Shown here: one piece after another, positions 11,145-20,235 of the stretch
How the letters are laid out: the number at the start of each line of letters is the position of its first letter
Position numbering within the stretch: the stretch's first letter is position 1
Translations under genes and position numbers: made by a program
The notes under the pieces: model-generated
What the model was told of the DNA's origin: nothing
The model's input: only the letters and a program-made list of their open reading frames with translations
Database searches by the model: none
Assembly: GCA_031255195.1 (NCBI GenBank)
Contig: JAIRSZ010000065.1
Location: 1 to 43,374, forward strand
DNA from: Prevotellaceae bacterium
Lineage (GTDB): Bacteria; Bacteroidota; Bacteroidia; Bacteroidales; UBA932
Direction: 5' to 3'
Length of the DNA stretch: 43,374 nt

Positions 11145-13223
11145 TTAGAGCTTCACCAGCAGCTGTAGCTTCACGTCGGTGTTGCTGCTTGAGCTGACCT
11201 GCGTCAGGCCGCTGCCGGTTGAGGAGCGGTCGTAGTAGCAGGTTTGCGCACAGCGCAGCCACACGGACAGCCTCTCTGCGGGCTGCCAGCGCAGGTTGAC
11301 AAACCAGCGCGCGCCCTGACCGTAGAAGGCGGGCACGGAGAAAGCGTACAGCACGTCGCTCTCGTAGGCGTATATGCGCGTGGCGTAGCTGTCGGTGTTG
11401 AACATGGCGTACCGCAGCGAAACCGACAGGGGCAGCTGCCGGAAGCTGTACTGCACATCCTGAAAAGCCATTGCGCCCTGCTCGCCCGCCTGCCTGCCCG
11501 CCCTGTACGAGGACAGCTCTACGCGCGTTTCGCAGCGAAGGCCTGCCAGCGCCTCGCTGATAATGCTGTAGCGCAATCCGGCCTTTTCCACCTCGTCCAC
11601 AACTTTTGCGGCCAGCAGCTCGTCGGCAACGTTTTCCTCCTTAGCGTCGTAGCGAAGGCGAAGGTACATCTTGCAGAAGCGCTGCGGCGTGTAGTCCACC
11701 TGGAGCATAAAGTCAAAGCCCTTTGACGGAGCCATAGCCCTGTAGCGAAGCCAGGGGAAGGCGTAAGCGTCGAAGTAGAGCGAAGTTTTCACCTTGGGGT
11801 GGGGAAAAATGTTTGCGCCGATGTAAAGCCCGTTTTCGTTTGCCGTTTTTCCGCCTTCGGCAAAGGCGGCGGAGTAGTACGCCTGATACTGCGGCTGGTA
11901 GTAGCGGTGCAGCAGCGCCAGCTGCATACGCGGCGTTACGTCGGACAGGCAGCCGTTGAGGACGGCCAGCCCACCGTTTTGGCTTACGCCCAGCTCGCCA
12001 AACAGGTGCACCTTTTTTGCGTACCAGCGGTAGTCTACGCTGGCGTTTGCGTTCTCGTTTTTGCTCAGGTCGAAGTAGCTGTACGGGTACACGTTTCTCC
12101 GGTAGTCGCCGCCAAACCTGTGCCACAGCCCGGTCAGCCCGATTCGCAGCTTCTCCATGCGGCAGGAAACGTTTGCCCCCGCCGCCATTTCGCTTACAGC
12201 GTCTTTTCCGGCCATTGCCTTAGCCGTGGCGTGCAGCCCGGTTGTTTGCAGCGTAGAGAAAGCGCCCAGCGTATCGGCGTTTGCGTCGATATTTTTGTAG
12301 GAGAAAAAGGCCGTTGCCGTAACCGCCTTCGAGAGGCTCACGCTCGCCGCAACGCCCCGAAAGAACAGATTTTCGTCCGTTCCGCTGTACGCCTTCACGC
12401 CGCTGCCACGCTTGGCCACGCTAAGAGCGTCGCTCGATTTTCCCATTGCCCCGCCTTTCCACAGCGTCAACCCCTGCCCAAACTGCGCGTAGAAATCGCC
12501 CAGCACCAGCGTGCGCAACATGCCGGTGTTGCTCACCTGCACGTGCCCAGAGTAGAAGTCGAATCCAGCCTCGTTGCCGCTTCGTCCAAACGGCTCGCCT
12601 GCGTCTTTATCGGCCGTAAATCCCCATTGCAGCTTGTCGCGAAAGGTGTAGCGGTAGCGTGCGTACAAAGCCTGCGGGCTGCCCAGGTAACCTCCGGTCT
12701 TGTAGCCCGCCTGCTCCTCTACCGCCTGCCGGACGCGCGCCACAAGCCGCCCCTGTCCGTCTGTGAGCGCCTGCCACAGCGAGGCTTCCTGCGCATTTTC
12801 GCCCGGAAGCGTTGCCACAAAAGGCAGCAGCTTTAGCATTTGCTCCCGCGTAATGCCGTGCACGTATTGCAGCTCGTAGGGCGAGTACATTTCGCCGTAC
12901 AGCGCAATGTACTCGCGTATGCTTGCCGCCTGAAACTCGTTGAGCACGCCCAGCTGCAACAGCTCCGTTTCGCTTGCCCCGTTCAGGTTCAGCGGGCTGG
13001 CGGCGTAGCTTGTGAGCCGCTCGTACATCACCTCCAGCGCAGCATCGGCCTCCTCCAGCGACGACGCTTCCTCCATAATGCTCTCAATGGCCTTTTGCGT
13101 TGCAGCGTCCTGCAAAAAATCCGGCGCAGCGCCCGCAGCAGGCGCAGCCAACAGCAGCAGCAGGGCGGCTGTTGCCCGCCCGCCGTTGAGGAGTTTTTTC
13201 AGCGATTCCGATACCTTAAGCAT
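11145..13223 (-). CDS. Helix-hairpin-helix domain fused to predicted beta-barrel outer-membrane protein
   Basis: Signal peptide; ComEA-like HhH segment 'PLNLNGASETELLQLGVLNEFQAASIREYIALYG'; long C-terminal alternating beta-strand region. Confidence 0.8.
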   Translation of the reverse strand: MLKVSESLKKLLNGGRATAALLLLLAAPAAGAAPDFLQDAATQKAIESIMEEASSLEEADAALEVMYERLTSYAASPLNLNGASETELLQLGVLNEFQAASIREYIALYGEMYSPYELQYVHGITREQMLKLLPFVATLPGENAQEASLWQALTDGQGRLVARVRQAVEEQAGYKTGGYLGSPQALYARYRYTFRDKLQWGFTADKDAGEPFGRSGNEAGFDFYSGHVQVSNTGMLRTLVLGDFYAQFGQGLTLWKGGAMGKSSDALSVAKRGSGVKAYSGTDENLFFRGVAASVSLSKAVTATAFFSYKNIDANADTLGAFSTLQTTGLHATAKAMAGKDAVSEMAAGANVSCRMEKLRIGLTGLWHRFGGDYRRNVYPYSYFDLSKNENANASVDYRWYAKKVHLFGELGVSQNGGLAVLNGCLSDVTPRMQLALLHRYYQPQYQAYYSAAFAEGGKTANENGLYIGANIFPHPKVKTSLYFDAYAFPWLRYRAMAPSKGFDFMLQVDYTPQRFCKMYLRLRYDAKEENVADELLAAKVVDEVEKAGLRYSIISEALAGLRCETRVELSSYRAGRQAGEQGAMAFQDVQYSFRQLPLSVSLRYAMFNTDSYATRIYAYESDVLYAFSVPAFYGQGARWFVNLRWQPAERLSVWLRCAQTCYYDRSSTGSGLTQVSSSSNTDVKLQLLVKL

Positions 13224-13327
13224 ACTTTTTCAAAGGCGTTTTTATACGGTTTAAAGTCGCAGAGGTAGCGGAACGGCGGCCACAATTGACGGCTTTACGG
13301 TGGTAAAACCTTGGTAATAATGCTCTT

Positions 13328-14170
13328 TCATTTTCTTTTCCAGGTTTTTGGGAGGTTGCAGGTGAGCGAAATTTGCGGCGTGTAGCCCAGCGTTTCGTGT
13401 CGGGAGAACGACATGTCGATGTGCAGCTTGCGGTAGGTGTAGCCAAAGCCGGCGTACAGCTCCACCGGCTTCACCAGCACGCCCATGCGCAGCGCGAGCG
13501 CCTGTGCAACAACAACCTCCAGCCCGGCTTTGGCCTGCATTGCCTGCCCCGATTCGATTTTTGCGGATACCAGCAGGGTGGCGTGCTGCGCCATGCGGTA
13601 GCCCATGCCCACATCGAAGATTACGGGCAGCCGCTCGTGGTAGAGGTTGCTAAGGTAGCGCGAGCTGGTGAAGTTGAAGATGTGCGCGCCTACCAGAACG
13701 TTGTCCACCGGCTCGGCCAGCAGCCCCAGCTCGGCCGTAATGGCGCTCGTCGACCCGTATCCGGCCACCTGTAGCAGGTGGTAGCAGACCTGCGTTCCCA
13801 CGGCAATCCGCTCGGCGAGCAGCTTGCCCCAGGCAACGCCCATGCGCGTTTCGCGGTAGCTGGAGTACCCAAACGAGCAAACGTCAACCCCCAGCGTTCC
13901 GGCCGTCGGCACGGGCGTGGCAAAGGCTGCGGCGCTAAGGCCAAGCTCTTCGGCGAAGTGCCTGTTCTCGTAGTGCACCGCCGCCAGCGGCGAGGAGATA
14001 AACCCCAGCGCGGCCTGGTTGTTGTACGTCGCAAAAATGTCGGTGTTGACCACACCTGCGTTGCCCAGCGCCGCAGCGCGGCTGCCGTGCGGAAATACGT
14101 TCACTCCGGCGTGGCAGGGCGCAACCGTCAGCAATGCAAGAGCAAGCGGCAGGGGGCAGAGGTTTTTCAT
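13328..14170 (-). CDS. PorV/PorQ/FadL-like outer-membrane protein
   Basis: 'NVFPHGSRAAALGNAGVVNTDIFATYNNQAALGF' resembles the FadL/PorV N-terminus; beta-rich body. Confidence 0.75.
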   Translation of the reverse strand: MKNLCPLPLALALLTVAPCHAGVNVFPHGSRAAALGNAGVVNTDIFATYNNQAALGFISSPLAAVHYENRHFAEELGLSAAAFATPVPTAGTLGVDVCSFGYSSYRETRMGVAWGKLLAERIAVGTQVCYHLLQVAGYGSTSAITAELGLLAEPVDNVLVGAHIFNFTSSRYLSNLYHERLPVIFDVGMGYRMAQHATLLVSAKIESGQAMQAKAGLEVVVAQALALRMGVLVKPVELYAGFGYTYRKLHIDMSFSRHETLGYTPQISLTCNLPKTWKRK

Positions 14171-14198
14171 GGCAGGTAACGCTTATCCTAAAAAAAGC

Positions 14199-14240
14199 AA
14201 GGCGAAAAAATTCTTCCGTTGAGCAGAATTTCTTCGCCTT
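14199..14240 (-). terminator. Rho-independent terminator downstream of ssb
   Basis: Minus strand AAGGCGAAGAAATTCT..AGAATTTTTTCGCCTT stem, then T-run (plus A-run 14190-14196). Confidence 0.75.
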
Positions 14241-14267
14241 TGCCGTAAAGTATTAAATTTATGCTTT

Positions 14268-14753
14268 TTATTGGTATTGTCCGCCGTTATTATTGTTATG
14301 GTTGTTGTTGTTAATGTGGCTGTTGTTGCTATTATGCTCATTGGCGTGCGTTGCCTGGTGCGAATATCCGCCGGAGGAAGAAGGGGTAGAAGAGGTTGTC
14401 TGCTGCGTTCCGCCGTAGCTATCCTCGCGACGGCCGAGCAGCCGCACGGTGTCGGCTACAATCTCGGTGGTATAGCGTTTTTGCCCGTCTCTGTCGTCCC
14501 ACGAGCGGGTACGGATTTTTCCCTCAATGTACAGCTGCGTGCCCTTACGAATGTACCTTTCCGCCCATTCTGCCAGCTGCCGCCATAGCACCACGTTGTG
14601 CCATTCGGTATTAGTTACGCGCTGCCCCGTGTTTTTGTCGGTGTATGACTCGGACGTAGCAAGCGCAATGGTTGTGGTAGCCACACCTTTATCAAGGTGT
14701 CTGATTTCGGGGTCTCTGCCCACGTTGCCAATAAGCATTACCTTGTTTAGCAT
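14268..14753 (-). CDS. ssb: Single-stranded DNA-binding protein
   Basis: MLNKVMLIGNVGRDPEIRHLDKGVATTTIALATSESYTDKNTGQRVTNTEWHNVVLWRQLAE: OB-fold SSB signature; Asn-rich tail. Confidence 0.96.
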   Translation of the reverse strand: MLNKVMLIGNVGRDPEIRHLDKGVATTTIALATSESYTDKNTGQRVTNTEWHNVVLWRQLAEWAERYIRKGTQLYIEGKIRTRSWDDRDGQKRYTTEIVADTVRLLGRREDSYGGTQQTTSSTPSSSGGYSHQATHANEHNSNNSHINNNNHNNNNGGQYQ

Positions 14754-14924
14754 AATTCTTCTCGCTTTTTAAGTTTCTGTTATTTTCTTTCAGCACGTTT
14801 GGCAAAGGTACAAAAACTTTTTAATACTTCACAACGTCACGCCCATTTTTTTACGGGAGAGTAAGGTTTTTCGCCTGCCCGTATTGCTGCGTCCGGCCAG
14901 CCTATTGCTATATCTTTCACCTGT

Positions 14925-15022
14925 TTCCTGACTTTAACAATGCAGCGCCCTAAAAAAAATTTTCTATGAAAAAAAGAGTAAGGGCAGGGATGAAATTTGC
15001 TTTCGACGCCCATTTTTGCAAC
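14925..15022. repeat. Dispersed intergenic repeat, copy A
   Basis: cctgactttaacaatgc...aaagagtaagggcagggatgaaatttgctttcgacgcccatttttgca aligns with 31294-31392. Confidence 0.7.
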
Positions 15023-15026
15023 TTTC

Positions 15027-15073
15027 TTTGCGCCTTTTGCGAAAAACCTTTGCGGCTCTTGCGGTAAGAAAAA
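15027..15073. repeat. Direct repeat flanking the R-M gene (copy 1), TTGCG-rich
   Basis: gcgaaaaacctttgcg (15039-15054) exactly matches 18310-18325, with further similarity on the right side (gcggtaagaaaaa vs gcggtgagaaaaa). Confidence 0.75.
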
Positions 15074-15113
15074 CTTGCGCAGTGGCGCAAAAAGTATGCC
15101 AACATTATAAACA

Positions 15114-18100
15114 TTATAACTGAGCATCTATCTTCTTCATAATCTGCTCCGTTGCTGCCAAAGCTGCAATAATCCGCCGATAATGCTGTGCATCGTCAAA
15201 GCTGAGCTTTCTGCCGCGGCGGTCTTTCAGCCATTTTTTTGCGGGCTGATAGCCGCCGATGTAAAACTCCCACGCCGATTGCGGCACATTGTCAAAGTAT
15301 TGGGCGTCGTTTATCCAAACTTTACCGTCGCGGTAATCGTTGCTTTTTTCTGTAAATGAATTTTCAATTTCGTTGGCGCCTGAAACAGGAAAGTTGGCCA
15401 TATCCTCCGCCGGTTCTGCATTTTCCATTAGATGCAGCTTCCGCAGCTTCTCTCCAAAGCCTGCCAAACGCTTAAACTGTGCAGCGTTTTCGGGGTAGGG
15501 AATACGCGGAAAATCTATTTTCAAAAATTCTTTGTAACGCTCGCGATACGACGGGGAATGTAGTACGGCGTAAATGTAGTCGAAAATCCGTATTTCACTT
15601 ACTTTTTTAACTCCCATGTTTGCTGCAATTTCTTTTACAATTGCCTCTTTCATATTTGTTACCTTTTTCGTCATTCCAAAAGTCTCGTGATAAAGGTAGA
15701 GGGGGAAAACAAAACCTGCGCCGAATAACCTTGCGCTTGCCGTTACATTTCCATCTGTAATTTTGTCTGTTACAAAACAATGCCTGAAATCTTGATTTGT
15801 TTGCCTTGAAACAATTAGCGCAACATTTTCGTTTAATAGATGCTTTATTACATTGTATCTGCCATTGCAAACAAAACCGTTTTGTTTTCCCGTGTAAAAT
15901 GTTTTCCTAACATCAAACGGACGATATAAAATATCTTGCCAAACATTCGGGTTGTTGATATTTGCTTTTACATCGCTTTTTGCTTTGCTAATTTTCCAAT
16001 CTCTCGCATCTGTTGTATTGTACTTTGTTGCTATTTCATATTCATTCAATTTGATAAAATCATCAATGACTTGTTTCAATGATTCTTCATCAAAATGAAT
16101 GGTTATAGCATCTCTTATAGTTTCGATTCCGGCAACACTTTTTTTAAATAATTCGTCTATTTTGAAGCCTCTTTCATATTCTTCTTTTAATGAAAAGTCT
16201 TTGGGGGTGAAAAAATAGTAAGGCTCCACAATCGGTAATTTAGTCCATTTTACTGCTTGCAAGTTTTTTTCCAGCAGGAAATTGTATTTTTCCTGCCTGT
16301 TGCCGTATAAATCGTACTGATAAATGGTTGCGGTTTTATTGCGTGTTCTCACGAAAATGTTGATAGAAACGCCCTGCTGAATATCAAATACATTTTTGTC
16401 TTCGCCGCCGTCTGGCGAGGTTTCTTTTTTCTTTGCGTTACCGTGCAAGTCAAGAATATAAATTTTGTCAAATGTTTCAAGCAGATTTTTACGCATTTGG
16501 CGGTGCGTTATTCCGTCAATAAAACTATTATTGGTTATAAATGCTAAAATTCCGAAGCCGTTTTTCTTGACAAATTCTTGTCCTAATCGAATAAATTTAA
16601 TGTAATCGTCATCAAGATTGATTTTTGTTTCATTCAAATCTTTTTTATAATCGGCTATTAAATTTCTAATCCATTTTCCATTATTTATACTGCTTACGCT
16701 ATATGGTGGGTTTCCGAGAATCACCATTATGGGCGTATCACGCTTTATTTGCGCCGCTTCATTCGCCTCGTCGGTAAGCCATTTGGCAAAAGGAATATTG
16801 GGTGCGGCTTTGTCGGGGGCGGGTTCAAGCGAATCGGTAAGGTAAATTTTAAGCCGCTGATCACCGATGTTTACGTTGGTTTCCTGCAAAAGCATTTCCA
16901 GCTTCAGGTGCGCCATTGCGTAGGAAGCCATCAGAATTTCAAAACCGTTGAGGCGGGGTATCAGGTGTTCGTTTACGTAGCTGTTCCACATTCCTTGCCG
17001 GTTTTCAAAACGCTTGTGAATTTGATTGACTACTTCGGCCAGAAAAGTGCCTGTACCTGTAGCGGGGTCAAGAATTTGAACTTTGTGATATTTGCTGTCG
17101 CCCACCGTAACTTTTTTGCTGTCGGCCAAGCCTGCCGGAATACCAAAATCTGTTTTCAGTATTTCGTCAACCGCCCGGACGATAAAGCGCACTACCGGTT
17201 GCGGGGTGTACCAAACGCCGCGCTGCTTTTTGAGCCGCTTGTCGTAATCGGTCAGAAAGGTTTCGTAAAAATGAATAATAGGGTCGTTGTCGGCATACCG
17301 CCCGATTTCTTTATGAATTTTGTCCATATCCACCCGGTTGAACAGGTCGGCAAGCGCATCGACTACCCACGAAATACGGACGTCCAAATCAACACCCGCG
17401 ATAAAGCCAAACATCTTTCGCAGAAAAGGGTTGGTTTGCGGGATTGATTTTGCGGCTTTTTCGCGCGTAAAGTCGTCAGTTTCACTGTAGTTCATGCGCG
17501 CGGCAAACATTCCGTAAGCAATGGTTTGAGCGTAGAGATCGGCAAAGTCTTTGGTGGAAATGGTATCAATCAGAATGCTTTTGAAGCCTTCGTACTGGTT
17601 GTTCAGCTCCGTTTCTTCCTTACCTTCAACGTCTTTATTCAGCGAGGTTTCGATAATTTCCTCCAGCAATCGGGCTTTTGCCGCCATTTGTTTCGAGAGT
17701 TCGGCGGATGTTTTAATGCCTTCGGTGTGATAAGCGGCAAATTGGCGGATGAGTTCCATGAATCTCTCAAAGCTATCGTTCAGCGGAACGATTTTATGGT
17801 TTACTTCCTTTCCAATGATGATTTCTTCTACCAATTCGCTTTTTGCGTACCAGCGAAATGTCAGGTAATTGGTGATTATAAGATTGTCAAGCGAATGTCT
17901 GTACCGGTCGAGCTGCTCTTTCAGACTTTTATCGTTCAAATTAACGGGAATATCCTTTGCCTCCACATAGCCAACGGCAAAATCCCGGTCGGTAACGATA
18001 TAGTCGGGAGCGCCGCAGGCAATGCGTTTTGGCTCGTTGGTGGCAGTGAAGTTTGTCAATGCTTCCAGCAGCTTTTTTAGCGCGGGGCGGTAGCTGTGCT

Positions 18101-18170
18101 CGGTGGCGTTGCCCGCTTTATACAGTGCGTTGAGGTCGGAAATGTATTGGGTTATGGGGTGGTGTGACAT
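15114..18170 (-). CDS. Single-chain restriction-modification enzyme (type IIG / type ISP-like; N6-adenine methylase with N-terminal PD-ExK-like nuclease)
   Basis: 'GAPDYIVTDRDFAVGYVEAK' PD...ExK; 'VQILDPATGTGTFL' motif I; 'VILGNPPYSVSS' motif IV; no SF2 helicase motifs recognised. Confidence 0.88.
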   Translation of the reverse strand: MSHHPITQYISDLNALYKAGNATEHSYRPALKKLLEALTNFTATNEPKRIACGAPDYIVTDRDFAVGYVEAKDIPVNLNDKSLKEQLDRYRHSLDNLIITNYLTFRWYAKSELVEEIIIGKEVNHKIVPLNDSFERFMELIRQFAAYHTEGIKTSAELSKQMAAKARLLEEIIETSLNKDVEGKEETELNNQYEGFKSILIDTISTKDFADLYAQTIAYGMFAARMNYSETDDFTREKAAKSIPQTNPFLRKMFGFIAGVDLDVRISWVVDALADLFNRVDMDKIHKEIGRYADNDPIIHFYETFLTDYDKRLKKQRGVWYTPQPVVRFIVRAVDEILKTDFGIPAGLADSKKVTVGDSKYHKVQILDPATGTGTFLAEVVNQIHKRFENRQGMWNSYVNEHLIPRLNGFEILMASYAMAHLKLEMLLQETNVNIGDQRLKIYLTDSLEPAPDKAAPNIPFAKWLTDEANEAAQIKRDTPIMVILGNPPYSVSSINNGKWIRNLIADYKKDLNETKINLDDDYIKFIRLGQEFVKKNGFGILAFITNNSFIDGITHRQMRKNLLETFDKIYILDLHGNAKKKETSPDGGEDKNVFDIQQGVSINIFVRTRNKTATIYQYDLYGNRQEKYNFLLEKNLQAVKWTKLPIVEPYYFFTPKDFSLKEEYERGFKIDELFKKSVAGIETIRDAITIHFDEESLKQVIDDFIKLNEYEIATKYNTTDARDWKISKAKSDVKANINNPNVWQDILYRPFDVRKTFYTGKQNGFVCNGRYNVIKHLLNENVALIVSRQTNQDFRHCFVTDKITDGNVTASARLFGAGFVFPLYLYHETFGMTKKVTNMKEAIVKEIAANMGVKKVSEIRIFDYIYAVLHSPSYRERYKEFLKIDFPRIPYPENAAQFKRLAGFGEKLRKLHLMENAEPAEDMANFPVSGANEIENSFTEKSNDYRDGKVWINDAQYFDNVPQSAWEFYIGGYQPAKKWLKDRRGRKLSFDDAQHYRRIIAALAATEQIMKKIDAQL

Positions 18171-18299
18171 GGAGAATTACATTTGAATTATGGGCGCAAA
18201 TATAGGAAATGTTTTTGGATAAAAGGGTAGAAGCCTAAAATGCTTCAGGGCAAACGCACGAAAATATGCCTGCTTAAAACGGCTTTCCCGCTTTTAGCG

Positions 18300-18346
18300 T
18301 CTTTGTGCTGCGAAAAACCTTTGCGCCCTTTGCGGTGAGAAAAAAT
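18300..18346. repeat. Direct repeat flanking the R-M gene (copy 2)
   Basis: tgcgaaaaacctttgcgccctttgcggtgagaaaaa; see copy 1. Confidence 0.75.
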
Positions 18347-18365
18347 TGAACAGCAAAGAAAAAGA

Positions 18366-18402
18366 AGGCGGGAAGCTCCGAAACACTTGGAACTTCCCGC
18401 CT
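18366..18402 (-). terminator. Rho-independent terminator-like hairpin
   Basis: aaggcgggaagctcc...ggaacttcccgcctt inverted repeat just 3' of the 18425-19015 gene. Confidence 0.75.
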
Positions 18403-18424
18403 TTAGTTGGGCTATGCTATTCGC

Positions 18425-19015
18425 CTAAAATATGTACCCCAAGGATACGGTGTAGCCTTGCACCTTGTAGCTGCCGTCTTTCACGAGGTTGCCAAGACCC
18501 CAGCTGTAGCGTGCCATGACTTGCAGCTTCGAGAAAAGGTCTATGCCAACTCCTACCCCAATGCCGTAGTCAAAATTTTTGATATTGACAGGCACAGGCG
18601 ATGTTCCGCCGGTTTGGTCATGTATCCACGTTTGCACGTCGTTGAACGAGTAGCGCAGGTAGGGGGAGAGCGCTATAAACGGGCGCACCACCTTTACGTC
18701 AACTCCCCACGTAACGTTGATGGGAATGTCAATGTAGGAGGCGTTTTTTGAGGCAGTTGAGAGACCTTCATTGAGGTACGAAATTGACTGGTTAAAGTAG
18801 AGCAGTTCGGGCTGAATCCCCAAGCCAATGACGGGGATATTTATCTGCCCAAACAATCCGGCGTGGAAGCCAAGGTCGGACTTGGTTTTAATGTTTTCCA
18901 GATTCGTTTTGAAGTGTGGCGCATTAACGCCAGCCTTTACGCCAAGGGCAAGCATCTTAGCCTGCGCAGCGGTGCACGTTCCCACAAGGGCTGCAATAAG
19001 CAATACTTTTTTCAT
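18425..19015 (-). CDS. PorT-like outer-membrane beta-barrel protein
   Basis: Signal peptide; 'LGVKAGVNAPHFKTN', 'GFHAGLFGQINIPVIGLGIQPELLY'. Confidence 0.85.
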   Translation of the reverse strand: MKKVLLIAALVGTCTAAQAKMLALGVKAGVNAPHFKTNLENIKTKSDLGFHAGLFGQINIPVIGLGIQPELLYFNQSISYLNEGLSTASKNASYIDIPINVTWGVDVKVVRPFIALSPYLRYSFNDVQTWIHDQTGGTSPVPVNIKNFDYGIGVGVGIDLFSKLQVMARYSWGLGNLVKDGSYKVQGYTVSLGYIF

Positions 19016-19067
19016 TATAATCTTTATTTTTGTTGAAATATTTTGCCGAGCTAACGGCGGCTTTTTA

Positions 19068-19679
19068 CTATTTGGATTTTCTTGCTTTTACGTATGTTTC
19101 GTTCAACCCTACCAGCACTTCGGAGGTAATGTTGAGCGCGGGGTTGCCGTAGAGCACAACGTTGTTGCCGCTGGTGCTCAGGATGAGGCTGTAGCCCTTT
19201 GTACTGTTATACTCGCTGATGTAGGTTTGGATGTTGTTCTGAATTTGGCGCATCATCACGGCTTCCTCCTCCTGCAGCTCGCCTTGCAGCTCCTGGCGCA
19301 GCTGTAGCAGCTCCTGCTCGCGCTTTGCCAAACCTTCCTGCAGCTGCTGCGCCTGAGAGCGCGTTACCAGACCCTTTTCCACCTTTTCCTGAAAATCGCG
19401 GGCGTCGCTTTCAAACTTTTTCATGCGCGCCGTGAAGTCGCTATCCTTCTTTTTTGCCGTTGCTTCAAACTCCTTTTGCAGGTCGAAGTACAAATCGTAG
19501 CCGCGCACCAGCGAGTCGATGTTGACGAATACAACCCCCTCGCCGACCACAGCCTGCTCGTCGGTCACGGGTTGAGCGTCGGATGAGCCGTTTTTACCGC
19601 CCAGCGCTGTGTACAGAAACAACCCCACCACGGCGGCAAGCGCCACCGCAGAAATAATAGTTGGAAAAGATTTCTTCAT
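19068..19679 (-). CDS. OmpH/Skp-family periplasmic chaperone
   Basis: N-terminal TM/signal, 'VFVNIDSLVRGYDLYFDLQKEFEA', long coiled coil, 'KGYSLILSTSGNNVVLYGNPALNIT'. Confidence 0.88.
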   Translation of the reverse strand: MKKSFPTIISAVALAAVVGLFLYTALGGKNGSSDAQPVTDEQAVVGEGVVFVNIDSLVRGYDLYFDLQKEFEATAKKKDSDFTARMKKFESDARDFQEKVEKGLVTRSQAQQLQEGLAKREQELLQLRQELQGELQEEEAVMMRQIQNNIQTYISEYNSTKGYSLILSTSGNNVVLYGNPALNITSEVLVGLNETYVKARKSK

Positions 19680-19760
19680 TTTTCTTGTTTTATTTTGATT
19701 TTAGCCATCGGGCAAGCGCTACCGGATTATATCCGGTGGTAACCCTTGCTTTTAACGTGG

Positions 19761-19791
19761 CAAAGGTAGCAATTATTGTGATGTTTGCAAA
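19761..19791 (-). promoter_or_regulatory. Bacteroidota-type promoter for the OmpH-like gene
   Basis: Minus strand TTTG (19788-19791), 19-nt spacer, TACCTTTG (19761-19768). Confidence 0.55.
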
Positions 19792-20235
19792 AAACCCGAC
19801 AGTTTTTTTGTAGCGCAGCTTTATGCAGCCAACCGACAGAATTTGACCGCTCAACAAATGCCCAAAAAGCCGCCTCTATATCGTCATTCCGACCCCGCGA
19901 GGAATCTCAGCCCATACCCGCAGCCACAGCGACAAGCGGCGGCGCGCCTGCACCTCGTTTTTACCTAACTCTAAAAACAAAACAACCTCATTAACAGCAT
20001 ATTGCAGATAATATGCCAACCTCATTAAATCGCCTGCAATGGGGTAACGGGGGTGGTGAAGCTAATCATATTGCGTTGATGCTGAGGATATTTTGCTGAT
20101 AAAATCAGGTGTAAATTGAGATGCAAGCCGACTATTGCGGATTTTTTTCGGATGCGCTTCAATTCGTGTTGCAATTTTTTCTACTTTTGCTGCATTACCT
20201 CGCCACCGTTGGCGACAAAAAAACGTTCAAAGTGT

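Noticed and set aside
11799-12836. 345-aa antisense ORF over the HhH/barrel gene
   Set aside because: Shadow ORF of a GC-rich gene; no recognisable domain.
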